NCBI RefSeq assembly: GCF_000527175.1
Contig: NZ_AZUR01000001.1
Span: 388,501-452,500 of the forward strand
Length of the DNA stretch: 64,000 nucleotides
From: Pseudogulbenkiania sp. MAI-1
Lineage (GTDB): Bacteria > Pseudomonadota > Gammaproteobacteria > Burkholderiales > Chromobacteriaceae
Reading direction: 5' to 3'
Shown: positions 19,932-28,969 of the stretch, piece after piece
Numbering within the stretch: the first letter of the stretch is position 1
Layout of the letters: every line of letters starts with the position of its first letter
Notes under the pieces: generated by a model
What the model was told of the DNA's origin: nothing
Database searches by the model: none
Seen by the model: the letters and a program-made list of their open reading frames with translations, nothing else
Program-made: the position numbers and the translations under genes

Positions 19932-20294
19932 ATGGCCCGTATTGCAGGGGTAAACATCCCCAACCATGCGCATGCCGTTATCGGCCTGCAGGCTATTTAC
20001 GGCATCGGTCAAACTCGTGCTCAGCAGATCTGCGCTGCAGCAGGTGTTGTTCCTTCCACGAAAGTGAAGGATCTGACCGACGCCGAAATGGACAAACTGC
20101 GTGAAGAAGTAGGCAAATTCACCGTAGAAGGTGACCTGCGCCGCGAAATTACCATGAGCATCAAGCGTCTGATGGACATGGGCTCTTACCGTGGCATGCG
20201 CCATCGTCGCGGCCTGCCGTGCCGCGGCCAGCGTACTCGCACCAATGCTCGCACTCGCAAGGGTCCGCGCAAGGCGATCGCCGGCAAGAAGTAA
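19932..20294 (+). CDS. rpsM: 30S ribosomal protein S13 (uS13)
   Basis: 120 aa. S13 lies in the 30S head and contacts P-site tRNA. It begins MARIAGVNIPNHAHAVIGLQ, with a helix-two-turn-helix region and the C-terminal RGLPCRGQRTRTNARTRKG tail. It is the first gene of the alpha operon, behind AAGGAAAGAGT. Confidence 0.98.
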   Translation: MARIAGVNIPNHAHAVIGLQAIYGIGQTRAQQICAAAGVVPSTKVKDLTDAEMDKLREEVGKFTVEGDLRREITMSIKRLMDMGSYRGMRHRRGLPCRGQRTRTNARTRKGPRKAIAGKK

Positions 20295-20312
20295 TCTTAA
20301 GGAACACAGATA

Positions 20313-20708
20313 ATGGCTAAAGCAAACACAGCTGTCCGTGTACGCAAAAAAGTGCGCAAGTCTGTTAGCGAAGGTATCGTGCACGTGCACGCTTCGTTCA
20401 ACAACACCATCATCACTATCACCGACCGTCAAGGCAATGCTTTGTCTTGGGCTACCTCTGGCGGCGCTGGTTTTAAGGGCTCGCGCAAGAGTACACCCTT
20501 TGCTGCTCAGGTAGCGGCAGAGCATGCTGGTAAAGTTGCCCAAGAATACGGTGTGAAGAACCTCGAAGTTCGTATCAAAGGCCCGGGTCCGGGTCGTGAA
20601 TCTGCCGTTCGCGCTCTCAACGCGCTGGGTTTCAAGATCACCAGCATCTCCGACGTGACGCCGGTGCCGCACAACGGCTGCCGTCCGCCCAAGAAACGTC
20701 GTATTTAA
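20313..20708 (+). CDS. rpsK: 30S ribosomal protein S11 (uS11)
   Basis: 131 aa. S11 lines the platform near the E-site mRNA path. GIVHVHASFNNTIITITDRQ and the C-terminal VTPVPHNGCRPPKKRRI are diagnostic. It lies 18 bases after rpsM and 18 before rpsD. Confidence 0.98.
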   Translation: MAKANTAVRVRKKVRKSVSEGIVHVHASFNNTIITITDRQGNALSWATSGGAGFKGSRKSTPFAAQVAAEHAGKVAQEYGVKNLEVRIKGPGPGRESAVRALNALGFKITSISDVTPVPHNGCRPPKKRRI

Positions 20709-20726
20709 TTCGGAGAGTGTGAGAAC

Positions 20727-21347
20727 ATGGCACGTTATATTGGCCCGAAATGTAAACTCGCGCGTCGCGAAGGTACCGACCTGTTCCTGAAGAGCGCGCG
20801 TCGTGCACTGGATTCCAAGTGCAAACTGGACAGCATTCCCGGTCAGCATGGCGCTCGCAAGAGCCGTCTGTCTGACTACGGCGTCCAACTGCGTGAAAAG
20901 CAGAAGATCCGCCGCATCTACGGCGTGCTCGAGCGCCAGTTCCGCAACTACTTCGCCGAAGCCTCGCGCCTGAAGGGCTCGACCGGCGAAAACCTGCTGA
21001 AGCTGCTGGAATCCCGCCTCGACAACGTCGTATACCGCATGGGCTTTGGCTCCACCCGCGCCGAAGCGCGCCAGCTGGTGAGCCACAAGGCTATCGTGGT
21101 GAACGGTCAAGTCGTGAACATCCCGTCCTTCCAGGTGAAGGCCGGCGATGTCGTCGCCATCCGCGAAAAAGCCAAGAAGCAGGCCCGTATCGTCGAAGGT
21201 CTGGCTCTGGCCGAACAGGGTGGTTTCCCTTCCTGGGTGTCGGTTGACTCCAAGAAGATGGAAGGTGTTTTCAAGTCGGCTCCGGAGCGTTCCGAACTGG
21301 CTGGCGATATCAACGAACAGCTCGTTGTGGAATTCTACTCCAAGTAA
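20727..21347 (+). CDS. rpsD: 30S ribosomal protein S4 (uS4)
   Basis: 206 aa, as in E. coli. S4 initiates assembly of the 16S 5' domain, and in E. coli represses the alpha operon. It begins MARYIGPKCKLARREGTDLF. The S4 RNA-binding motif follows (RLDNVVYRMGFGSTRAEARQ). No zinc-binding CxxC cluster is present, so this is the zinc-free type. Confidence 0.98.
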   Translation: MARYIGPKCKLARREGTDLFLKSARRALDSKCKLDSIPGQHGARKSRLSDYGVQLREKQKIRRIYGVLERQFRNYFAEASRLKGSTGENLLKLLESRLDNVVYRMGFGSTRAEARQLVSHKAIVVNGQVVNIPSFQVKAGDVVAIREKAKKQARIVEGLALAEQGGFPSWVSVDSKKMEGVFKSAPERSELAGDINEQLVVEFYSK

Positions 21348-21370
21348 TCGCTAGCTCTTAGGGACTGACT

Positions 21371-22354
21371 ATGCAAAACAGCGCTTCGGAATTTCTTAAA
21401 CCGCGACTCATTGACGTGCAGCCGGTTTCGGCTACTCACGCGCGCGTATCGATGGAGCCGTTTGAACGTGGTTATGCCCATACCCTGGGTAACGCACTGC
21501 GTCGCATTCTGCTGTCCTCGATGCCGGGTTTTGCTCCGACCGAAGTCACTATCGCTGGCGTTTTGCATGAGTATTCCGCTCTTGATGGCGTTCGCGAGGA
21601 TGTCGTCGACATCCTCCTGAACCTCAAGGGCGTGGTGCTTAAGCTGCATGGTCGTGACAGCGTCGTACTCACCCTCAAGAAAGAGGGCGAGGGCGCTGTT
21701 CTGGCTGGCGATATCGAGTTGCCGCATGATGTTGAGGTGATCAATCCGGATCACGTCATCTGCCATCTGGCCGCAGGCGGCAAGATCGATCTGGAAGTGA
21801 AGGTCGAAAAAGGTCGCGGCTATCAGCCGGTTAGCGTTCGCGCCAATCAGGACGAAAACCGTGCCATCGGTACTATTCAGCTGGATGCTTCGTTCTCTCC
21901 GGTCCGCCGGGTGAGCTTTGGCGTGGAAAGCGCCCGCGTCGAGCAGCGTACCGACCTGGATCGCCTGGTGCTCGATATCGAGACCAATGGGGTGATCGAA
22001 CCTGAGCAAGCCGTGCGTAACGCCGCGCGCATCCTGATGGATCAGCTGTCGATCTTTGCTGATCTGCAAGGCACTGCGGTTGAAGAAGTCGTTGAAAAGG
22101 CGCCGCCGATCGATCCGATCCTGCTGCGTCCGGTCGACGATCTTGAACTGACGGTTCGTTCGGCTAACTGCCTGAAGGCCGAGAACATTTATTACATCGG
22201 TGACCTGATTCAGCGTACCGAGACCGAGCTTCTGAAGACTCCGAACCTCGGTCGCAAGTCCCTGAATGAGATCAAGGAAGTTCTCGCGTCCAAAGGCCTG
22301 ACTCTCGGCATGAAGCTGGAAAACTGGCCGCCGGCAGGGCTGGAAAAACCGTAA
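21371..22354 (+). CDS. rpoA: RNA polymerase alpha subunit
   Basis: 327 aa. Alpha forms the dimeric platform for polymerase assembly. The N-terminal domain includes ERGYAHTLGNALRRILLSSM. The C-terminal domain (SANCLKAENIYYIGDLIQ and GRKSLNEIKEVL) keeps the helix that contacts UP elements and activators. It lies between rpsD and rplQ, the conserved alpha-operon position. Confidence 0.98.
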   Translation: MQNSASEFLKPRLIDVQPVSATHARVSMEPFERGYAHTLGNALRRILLSSMPGFAPTEVTIAGVLHEYSALDGVREDVVDILLNLKGVVLKLHGRDSVVLTLKKEGEGAVLAGDIELPHDVEVINPDHVICHLAAGGKIDLEVKVEKGRGYQPVSVRANQDENRAIGTIQLDASFSPVRRVSFGVESARVEQRTDLDRLVLDIETNGVIEPEQAVRNAARILMDQLSIFADLQGTAVEEVVEKAPPIDPILLRPVDDLELTVRSANCLKAENIYYIGDLIQRTETELLKTPNLGRKSLNEIKEVLASKGLTLGMKLENWPPAGLEKP

Positions 22355-22379
22355 GGTTTGAGATTAAAGGACATTAACA

Positions 22380-22772
22380 ATGCGTCATCGTTATAGCAAT
22401 CGTAAACTGAACCGCACGACTAGCCACCGTCTGGCTATGCTGCGCAACATGGCTAACTCGCTGCTGCGCCACGAAGTGATCGTGACCACGCTGCCGAAGG
22501 CCAAGGAACTGCGCCGTGTGGCCGAGCCGCTGATCACGCTGGGTAAGAAGCCGTCGCTGGCTAATCGCCGCCTGGCTTTCGACCGCACCCGTGATCGCGA
22601 GATCGTGGTTAAACTCTTCGACGTACTGGGCCCGCGCTACACCGCTCGCAACGGCGGCTATGTTCGTATCCTGAAGTACGGCTTCCGCAACGGCGACAAC
22701 GCTCCGATGGCTCTGGTCGAGCTGCTGGACCGTCCGGAAGATGCGGTAGCAGTGGAAGAAGAAGCCGAGTAA
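22380..22772 (+). CDS. rplQ: 50S ribosomal protein L17 (bL17)
   Basis: 130 aa. It begins MRHRYSNRKLNRTTSHRLAM, the family signature. The acidic tail (EDAVAVEEEAE) is a common variable extension. It is the last gene of the ribosomal block, with the terminator 18 bases downstream. Confidence 0.98.
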   Translation: MRHRYSNRKLNRTTSHRLAMLRNMANSLLRHEVIVTTLPKAKELRRVAEPLITLGKKPSLANRRLAFDRTRDREIVVKLFDVLGPRYTARNGGYVRILKYGFRNGDNAPMALVELLDRPEDAVAVEEEAE

Positions 22773-22790
22773 CCTTCGGGTGCTCTGAAT

Positions 22791-22818
22791 AAAAAAGCCA
22801 GCGTACGCTGGCTTTTTT
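22791..22818. terminator. Bidirectional terminator between rplQ and the glutaminase gene
   Basis: A perfect palindrome with the stem AGCCAGCG/CGCTGGCT, flanked by six A on the left and six T on the right, ends 18 bases before the stop of the opposing gene. It should stop transcripts from both the + strand alpha operon and the - strand glutaminase gene. Confidence 0.92.
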
Positions 22819-22836
22819 ATTTTCCGATGCTGTCGC

Positions 22837-23751
22837 TTAGAAAATCGACAGGCCGGTCCGGGTCGTGAAGCGGTCCAGCGCCTCCAGCCCGATCAGCGAG
22901 TTGCCCTGGCTGTCGAGCGCCGGGCTCCAGACGGCGATGCTCATCTTGCCCGGGATGATGGCCAGAATCCCTCCCCCCACCCCACTCTTGCAGGGCAGGC
23001 CCACCCGGTAGGCGAATTCGCCGGCGGCATCGTAGGTGCCGCAAGTCAGCATGATGGCATTGACCTGCTTGGCCTGGCTCCGGGTCAGCCGCGGCTCGCC
23101 GCTGACCGGCGAGAGTCCATGGTTGGCCAGGTAGAGGCCGGCGCGCGCCAGCTCGGCGCAGCTCATGGTGATGCTGCAGCTGTGGAAATAGCTCTCCAGC
23201 GTTTGCTCTACCGGGTTGACCATGTTGCCGTAGCTTTTCATGAAGTGCGCCAGCGCGGCGTTGCGATCACCGTGCTGCTTTTCTGACTGAGCGACCTCGA
23301 GGTCGAATGTCAGGTCGTCGGTGCCGCTTTCCTGACGCAGCAAATCGAGCAGCACGGCCTTGGCATCCCCATACAGCGAATTGGCGAGGTCGGTTACGAC
23401 CAGCGCGCCGGCGTTGATGAAGGGGTTGCGCGGGATGCCGTTCTCGTTCTCCAGCTGTACCAGCGAGTTGAACGGGTTGCCCGACGGTTCCTTGCCGACG
23501 CGGGTCCACAGGTTGTCGCCCAGACGGCCGAGCACCAGCGAGAGCATGAAGACCTTGGACAGGCTCTGGATGGAGAAGCGGGTATCGGCACCACCGGTGG
23601 CGTATTGCCGGCCGTCGAGCGTGGCGACGCTGATGGCGAATTGTTGCGGGTTGATCTTGGCCAGGGCGGGGATGTAGTTCGCCACCTTGCCCAGTCCGAA
23701 ATAGGGAACGATGTCCTGGGCTATTTCATCGAGGAGAGCTTGATAGTCCAT
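22837..23751 (-). CDS. glsA: Glutaminase A
   Basis: 304 aa, close to the ~308 of E. coli GlsB. It hydrolyses glutamine to glutamate and ammonia. The fold is serine-beta-lactamase-like: the catalytic Ser63-x-x-Lys66 pair is visible in FSIQSLSKVF, followed by ENGIPRNPFINAGA and the C-terminal GVGGGILAIIPG loop. The chosen start, MDYQALLDEIAQDI, fits the family; the frame remains open further upstream but that part is not conserved. The upstream ribosome binding site is weak. It is transcribed toward the alpha operon and shares the terminator at 22791-22818. Confidence 0.95.
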   Translation of the reverse strand: MDYQALLDEIAQDIVPYFGLGKVANYIPALAKINPQQFAISVATLDGRQYATGGADTRFSIQSLSKVFMLSLVLGRLGDNLWTRVGKEPSGNPFNSLVQLENENGIPRNPFINAGALVVTDLANSLYGDAKAVLLDLLRQESGTDDLTFDLEVAQSEKQHGDRNAALAHFMKSYGNMVNPVEQTLESYFHSCSITMSCAELARAGLYLANHGLSPVSGEPRLTRSQAKQVNAIMLTCGTYDAAGEFAYRVGLPCKSGVGGGILAIIPGKMSIAVWSPALDSQGNSLIGLEALDRFTTRTGLSIF

Positions 23752-23828
23752 GTCTGTGGTGTGGTAAGGGTGTGTTGTCGTGATCGGCCCTGTAACGGGC
23801 TCTGAGTTTTGTCGGGTTGGCTGGCGCC

Positions 23829-24626
23829 TCAGAAAGTATAGCGGAGCTCCAGGACCTCGAGCGAATCCCCGAGCTGCAGGATGCCTTCGTTGCGTGGCAC
23901 GAGGTTGACGCCGAAGCAGATGCCTTCCGGCAACTGGCGCGTCTTGATCAGGGTGGCCATGGGCTCTCCGTCGGCCGACGGGGTGCCGGTGTCCGGGTTG
24001 ACCGTGGTCAGCGTGCAGCGGGTGCACGGCTTGGCCACATCGAAGACGACCGATCCAATGCGAACCACCTGCCAGTCATCTTCTTCGTAGGGCAAGGGGC
24101 CGCTGACGACGAGATTGGGTCGGAAGTGGCGCGTCGTGACCGGTTGTGTCAGTTGGCCGTTGAGTTCGTTCAGCGAACCCTCGTTGACCAGCAGATACGG
24201 GTAGCCGTCGGCGAAGGATAGCGCCTGATCGTTGGTTTTCTGCTGGCGCTGGGAGTGCCGCCCCAGCCAGAGCAGGCGGCAGGGAATACCCAGATAGCGG
24301 CTGAACCAGTCGTCGGCCCTGGCAGAGCCGTGGTAGGCGGTGAAGTGGTCCTTCCAGACGCTGGCAGGGGTCGGGGAGTCGAACTCGGTCGCCAGTGCGG
24401 TCACGAGGGGGTGGCCGGGAGCCTGAAACAGGATGCCTCCCGGGATCAGTGAACACCGGACATTGACGAGCTGAGGATAGTCGCGTGCCGTGATGAACCC
24501 CCCGCTTTCATCGGTCAGCAGCCATTCTCGATCGTGCAGCAGGCCCTGCCACGAGGCGTATGCCCGCTCGTAAGCGATGCCGCGGGCGGATTTGAGGGGA
24601 TGGACGAACATGCTGGCCAATTGCAC
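23829..24626 (-). CDS. YcbX-type MOSC domain protein, without Fe-S domain
   Basis: 265 aa. The beta-barrel N-terminal domain (MFVHPLKSARGIAYERAYA) is followed by a MOSC domain with DVAKPCTRCTLTTVNPDTG, whose Cys is the likely molybdenum-cofactor ligand. E. coli YcbX (about 369 aa) detoxifies N-hydroxylated compounds and has an added C-terminal 2Fe-2S domain; this protein ends before that domain. The start is GTG 24626, with AAGGAG seven bases upstream; the frame is open further but the extension is not conserved. An IS21-family element lies 252 bp upstream. The electron donor, if any, is not evident here. Confidence 0.85.
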   Translation of the reverse strand: MQLASMFVHPLKSARGIAYERAYASWQGLLHDREWLLTDESGGFITARDYPQLVNVRCSLIPGGILFQAPGHPLVTALATEFDSPTPASVWKDHFTAYHGSARADDWFSRYLGIPCRLLWLGRHSQRQQKTNDQALSFADGYPYLLVNEGSLNELNGQLTQPVTTRHFRPNLVVSGPLPYEEDDWQVVRIGSVVFDVAKPCTRCTLTTVNPDTGTPSADGEPMATLIKTRQLPEGICFGVNLVPRNEGILQLGDSLEVLELRYTF

Positions 24627-24878
24627 GGATCTGCTCCTTGGGTTGGGGTTGTCCGGAATATCGTCGATTCGTCTTCGCGATGGCGGCGCGATGGTTTGTC
24701 CGGGATGACCTGGGAGGTTAGCAGGCCGTGCTCGAATGGGGTAGCGGGGGCGTTGCCGGTGGCGAGAAAAGTCCTCCGCAGTGAAGTGTTCTGAACTACG
24801 GTAATGCGCTTTCAGGTGCGCATTCTCGGCATGGGCTGGTGCGCCTTGTCCGATTTTACCCTCCCCGGTGTATCCCCG
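24627..24878. other. Intergenic stretch before the IS element
   Basis: No gene or clear promoter is recognised between the ycbX-like start and the insertion sequence. In the ancestral order this region would have continued directly into 27080 and on to the chemoreceptor gene, so it was probably a divergent promoter region now split by the insertion. Confidence 0.5.
24874..24878. repeat. Target-site duplication, left copy
   Basis: CCCCG immediately outside the left IS end, repeated at 27075-27079 outside the right end. Five base pairs is within the normal range for the IS21 family. Confidence 0.85.
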
Positions 24879-24938
24879 TGTCAAGCGACACGAGGATTTG
24901 ACCCCCTGGCGACATCTGGAATTGACCCCCAGGGTTAA

Positions 24939-25724
24939 TCAACTAGTTGATGTAATCGGTTCGGCCGCCGCCTTCTGCAGCAGGCCGCTCCGTCGTTTGT
25001 CGCGTAGCCGGTAACTATCTCCCCGGATCGTGACCACCTGGCTGTGATGCAGCAGCCGATCCAGGATGGCCGTTGCCGCCACTGCGTCACCAAACACTTG
25101 GCCCCATTCCCCCACCGGGCGGTTGCTGGTGATCAGTAGGCTTGCCCGCTCATAGCGCCGCGAGACCAGTTGGAAGAACAGGTGCGCTGCCGCCGGCTCC
25201 AGCGGCAGGTAGCCCAATTCATCGACGATCAGCAGCTTGGGTTTCGATAGCTGCAACAGCTTCTCCTACAAGCGCCCATCGGCATGCGCCTTCGTCAGTC
25301 CAGTCATCAGCGACGCAGCAGAACTGAACAGCACCGTGTAACCCCGCTCTACCGCCTCACGCCCGAGTGCTACCGCCAAATGCGTCTTGCCGACTCCGGG
25401 CGGTCCCAGCAGCAACAACGCTTGACCGTGGCCAATCCAGCGCCCGGTGGCCAAATCCCGGACCTGGCCGGGATCAATCGACGGCTGCGCATCGAAGTCG
25501 AAGCCCTCCAGCGTGCGTACACAGGGGAATCGAGCCAGCTTCATCCCCATCTGGATGCGTCGCGTATCGCGCCGGGCCACCTCTCGCTCGGCCAGGAACA
25601 GCAGCGCTTCGCGAAGTGTCATTTGGGCACGGCTCGCTTCGTCCAGCAGGCTATCCAGCTGATCCCGGATCGCCGTCAAGTGCAGCCGGGTCAACAGTTC
25701 TTCCAGTCGGTCGGGTTCGATCAT
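24939..25724 (-). pseudogene. istB: IS21 helper ATPase IstB, interrupted by an amber stop
   Basis: An AAA+ ATPase that assists the IstA transposase. The frame is intact over 262 codons except for one TAG at 25266-25268, in ...HADGRL*EKLLQLS.... Upstream lies the Walker A motif GPPGVGKTHLA; downstream lie Walker B (KLLIVDELGYL) and LLITSNRPVGEWGQVFGD. A single G-to-T change from GAG would explain the stop. The ATPase is thus split between its nucleotide-binding motifs. A TTG at 25256 could restart the second half but would not restore function. ATG 25724 overlaps the istA TGA by one base. Confidence 0.92.
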
Positions 25725-26941
25725 CACCAGCCCCCTCCGACCAATTCCTCATACTCTGCCAGCGGGCGCAGCAAAGCGCCGCCGTGTGGCGGGACCGGCT
25801 CGGATAGCGGCGGCACGACCCCAAGCAGATGGGCGCGGTCAATTTGCCGTCCGCGACTGCCGGCCAACTCGGCGTGATGCGCTACTTCCTGGCCGGCGTA
25901 ATGGACCGTCACCGTGCCTGCTCGTACAACGACCGTGACCATCTCGCCGATCAGCCGCCAGGGCACGCTGTAGGCATTAGTATCGAGCTCGACACAGCCT
26001 TCGGCATTGACGCGACGGATCAGCTCCCGCACTTGCAGGAACGGCACGATGCCGGCAACAGGACGCAGATGCGGACGTTCGCCGTCGAACCGCTCCTTGG
26101 GCGCCATGCCGGTCGTCCCGTGGATGCGGGTATCGGCCACCTCCCGCTGCCAGCGGGTCAAGTGAGCCTCCAATGCGGCCCAGCTCTCGAATGTGTAACC
26201 GGCGATAGCATTCTTCTTCACATAGCCAACGCCGTTCTCGGTCTTGCCCTTGGTGCGCGCACGGAACGGCGCGCAGGCCTTCACGCGCACATCCCAATGC
26301 CGGCAGAACGCCTCGAAGCGGCTATTGAAGCGGACCTGCCGGGTCTGCATGTCGTGCTCGACCACGAGGGCCTTGGCGTTATCGATCAGCAGAGTCTGCA
26401 CCCGTCCACCGAAGTGCTCGAACGCCGCTTCGATACCGCCAAACCAAGCACTCTGCCGTTCGTGACGGAATGGGCAAACAAAGCCACGGCGCGAGTAGCC
26501 AAGCGTCGCCACGAACAGGTACACACGCACCAGTTCGCCACCGATCTGGATGCGCACTTGGCCGAAGTCGATCTGCATCTGCTCGCCAGGAGCAGTCTCG
26601 AACCGGATCGTCGCTCGCCGGCTGGCTTCAAGCTCCTGCCGATATGGCCGGCAGGCGCGTTCAACGGTGCGCAGGCTGGTGGCAATACCGTGTTCCTTAG
26701 CCAGCAGCTGACGCACCACGTCGCAGTTGCCCTTGTGCGTTAGAAACTGCTCACGTAGCCAGGCCTCGTGCCCGGTGAGCACGCCGCTGCGTTGCGGCTG
26801 CTGGTATGGCACCGGGCCGCCGGCACGCAAATAGTGCCGCACGGTATTTCGGGCGATTCCCAGCGTCTTGGCAATCCGCTTCGCCCCCCAGCCGGATTGC
26901 CCCAGTCGAACGATTGCCGTTACTGCTTCCGGCTCCAACAT
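25724..26941 (-). CDS. istA: IS21-family transposase IstA
   Basis: 405 aa from MLEPEAVTAIVRLGQSGWGA. An N-terminal helix-turn-helix (AKRIAKTLGIARNTVRHYL) binds the multiple end repeats. The rve-type catalytic core shows the first acidic residue in MQIDFGQ, the second in LLIDNAKALV and the Glu in KGKTENGVGYVKKN, so the DDE triad is intact. The frame is open 27 codons further upstream to 27022, but the chosen ATG begins at the conserved domain and has GGAG nine bases before it. Transposase activity would need an intact IstB from another copy. Confidence 0.92.
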   Translation of the reverse strand: MLEPEAVTAIVRLGQSGWGAKRIAKTLGIARNTVRHYLRAGGPVPYQQPQRSGVLTGHEAWLREQFLTHKGNCDVVRQLLAKEHGIATSLRTVERACRPYRQELEASRRATIRFETAPGEQMQIDFGQVRIQIGGELVRVYLFVATLGYSRRGFVCPFRHERQSAWFGGIEAAFEHFGGRVQTLLIDNAKALVVEHDMQTRQVRFNSRFEAFCRHWDVRVKACAPFRARTKGKTENGVGYVKKNAIAGYTFESWAALEAHLTRWQREVADTRIHGTTGMAPKERFDGERPHLRPVAGIVPFLQVRELIRRVNAEGCVELDTNAYSVPWRLIGEMVTVVVRAGTVTVHYAGQEVAHHAELAGSRGRQIDRAHLLGVVPPLSEPVPPHGGALLRPLAEYEELVGGGW

Positions 26942-27074
26942 CTCCCGTACTCCACAAACCTCACGGGGTACAGGATGACTCGCTGAATACTGCGTTTCCA
27001 ACGACTGCCTCCTTGCAAACAAGGGGGTCAGTTCTTCGTGTCGCTAGGGGGTCAATTTACGATGTCGCCTGACA

Positions 27075-27079
27075 CCCCG
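27075..27079. repeat. Target-site duplication, right copy
   Basis: CCCCG immediately outside the right IS end, matching 24874-24878. Confidence 0.85.
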
Positions 27080-27278
27080 TTGGTTCCTGGCCGGCCGCGG
27101 TGCCCGCCATTTTCTGTCTGTGCACGGCCGATCCGGCTACTAGGGTTTTTCCTGAGCGCCTGTGACTAAGGTCTAGGGTTATTCTGACGGGTGATGGTTT
27201 ATGCTAGGCGAGCGCGACAATTTGCGAGGTGCATGGCGTCTGCATGTCTCGTCGATATAACAAAAGGGGGGAGAGCTG

Positions 27279-28922
27279 ATGAAGCAGCCAAATCAGGGGT
27301 GGGGTATCCGGGCACGGTTGCTGGGATTGCTGGCCGTGGTGGTGGTGCTGATCTGTGTGGAAGGTGGGCTGGGGTTGTTCAGCGAGCGGGACAGCATGCT
27401 GCGGGATCGCCAGGACAAGATCCGCAACCTGGTCGAGACGGTGGCGGCGATCGTGACCGATTACGAGCACAAGGCGGCGAGTGGGGCGATGAGCGAGGCA
27501 GAGGCCAAGGCCTTGGCGGCGGCGGCGGTCAGTGCGATCCGTTACGACGGCAAGGAGTACTTTTTCGCTTTCGACCAGAACCTGGTTTACGTCGGGCACG
27601 GTGTCAAGCCGGCGCTGATCGGCAAGAACCTGCATGGCATCAAGACGCCGGAGGGGGTCGATCTGGGTGCTCAGTTCGACAAGACGCTGGCCGACGGTCA
27701 GGGCAAGGGTTTCGCGTCCTACGTCTGGGACAAGCCGGGGTTCGATCAGCCGCAGCCCAAGCTGTCGTACCTGGCTACCACGCCGGGCTGGCATTGGGTG
27801 ATCGGTACCGGGATCTATCTGGACGATGTCGACGCGGCGTTCCGCCATGCGCTGCTGGCCTTGTTGCTGCGAGGCGGCCTGCTGCTGGCCCTATTGCTCG
27901 CGGTCGGCTACCTGCTGGTGCGTGGCGTGCTGCGGCAACTGGGGGGCGAGCCGGCGGCGACCGCCGCCATCGTGCGCCGCATTGCGGACGGCCAGCTCGA
28001 CGTGGCCGTTCCGGTGCGGGAGGGGGACAGCGATAGCCTGATGGCGGCGGTGGCCGACATGCAGTCGCAGTTGCGCCAGCTGGTGCAGCGCATTGCGGAG
28101 GGGGCCAACGCCATGTCCGGGATGAGTTCGCAGATTGCCGGCAACGCCGAGGCGGTGGCGCAGTCTTCCGGTCAGCAGAGCGGCGCGGCCACGTCGATGG
28201 CGGCCTCGGTACAGCAGATGACGGTCAGCATCAACCAGATCGCCGAGCATGCCCAGGACGCGCGCCAGCTTTCGCAAGCTTCCGGCGAGTTGTCGCGCGA
28301 AGGAGGCGAGGTGATCGCCAGTGCGGTCGGCGAAATGCACCGGATCAACGAGTCGGTGGATCAGGCGGCGTCGAGCATCGGCGAGCTGGCGCAGAAGACG
28401 CAGGCCATTTCCAGCATCATGCAGGTGATCAAGGATATTGCCGACCAGACCAATCTCTTGGCGCTCAACGCCGCGATCGAGGCCGCGCGTGCCGGGGAGA
28501 GCGGGCGCGGTTTTGCCGTGGTCGCCGACGAGGTGAGGAAGTTGTCTGAGCGCACCGCGCTGGCTACCCAGGAGATCGCCGGCATGATCGAGGAGATCCG
28601 CCTGACTTCGGACGCCTCGCACAGCACGATGGCGGAAGCGGTACAGCGGGTGAAGAACGGTTTGCAACTGGCGGAGCAGGGCGGGGGGGCGATCGCGCGC
28701 ATCAGCACCAGCGCCCAGCAGGTGGTGCAGGTGGTCAACGACATCTCGCACTCGCTGCGTGAGCAGAGCGAGGCGAGCCAGGGCATTGCCCGCCATGTCG
28801 ACGATATCGCGCAGAGTGCGGCGGTCAACGCCGATGCTTCGCTGGCAGCGTCACGTGCGATCGAGGAACTGCACGTGCTGGCCGATACCTTGCGTGGGCA
28901 GGTAGCCCGTTTCCGCTGTTAG
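27279..28922 (+). CDS. Methyl-accepting chemotaxis protein with sCache sensor
   Basis: 547 aa, a membrane chemoreceptor. Order: TM1 (residues ~12-34); a periplasmic single-Cache domain (~40-185, with DGKEYFFAFDQNLVYVGHG and the closing WHWVIGTGIYLDDVDAAF); TM2 (~189-212); HAMP (~213-265); and the cytoplasmic coiled coil, whose tip contains DQTNLLALNAAIEAARAGES near residues 388-407 and binds CheA/CheW. sCache receptors often sense small organic acids, but the ligand here is unknown. There is no C-terminal CheR pentapeptide. GGGGGGAG precedes ATG. No sigma28-type promoter was recognised upstream, where the IS element ends about 200 bp away. Confidence 0.95.
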   Translation: MKQPNQGWGIRARLLGLLAVVVVLICVEGGLGLFSERDSMLRDRQDKIRNLVETVAAIVTDYEHKAASGAMSEAEAKALAAAAVSAIRYDGKEYFFAFDQNLVYVGHGVKPALIGKNLHGIKTPEGVDLGAQFDKTLADGQGKGFASYVWDKPGFDQPQPKLSYLATTPGWHWVIGTGIYLDDVDAAFRHALLALLLRGGLLLALLLAVGYLLVRGVLRQLGGEPAATAAIVRRIADGQLDVAVPVREGDSDSLMAAVADMQSQLRQLVQRIAEGANAMSGMSSQIAGNAEAVAQSSGQQSGAATSMAASVQQMTVSINQIAEHAQDARQLSQASGELSREGGEVIASAVGEMHRINESVDQAASSIGELAQKTQAISSIMQVIKDIADQTNLLALNAAIEAARAGESGRGFAVVADEVRKLSERTALATQEIAGMIEEIRLTSDASHSTMAEAVQRVKNGLQLAEQGGGAIARISTSAQQVVQVVNDISHSLREQSEASQGIARHVDDIAQSAAVNADASLAASRAIEELHVLADTLRGQVARFRC

Positions 28923-28943
28923 CGATCGCGTGTAGCCAGCACG

Positions 28944-28969
28944 AGGCCCGGGGCTCCCCGGGCCTTTTT
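28944..28969 (+). terminator. Intrinsic terminator after the chemoreceptor gene
   Basis: A perfect 10-bp GC-rich stem (28944-28953 with 28956-28965) is followed by a T-run at 28965-28969. It serves the + strand chemoreceptor gene only; there is no T-run on the other strand for lnt, whose stop codon touches it. Confidence 0.85.

Larger units (their letters stand above)
24879..27074 (-). mobile_element. Complete IS21-family insertion sequence
   Basis: 2196 bp. The ends are inverted: TGTCAAGCGACA on the left and TGTCAGGCGACA on the right (read inward). Each end carries two 22-bp repeats of the form GCGACA...TGACCCCC: 24885-24906 and 24909-24930 on the left, 27023-27044 and 27047-27068 on the right. 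Such multiple terminal repeats are typical of IS21. It encodes istA and istB on the - strand and is bounded by a 5-bp CCCCG duplication, so it arrived by its own transposition. The internal stop in istB suggests this copy is not fully active by itself. Confidence 0.95.

Noticed and set aside
24939..25256. Separate small gene for the second half of istB
   Set aside because: It contains the Walker B half of one ATPase in the same frame as the first half, divided only by a TAG.
27080..27278. Flagellar (sigma28) promoter before the chemoreceptor gene
   Set aside because: No TAAA...GCCGATAA-type pair was found at suitable spacing.
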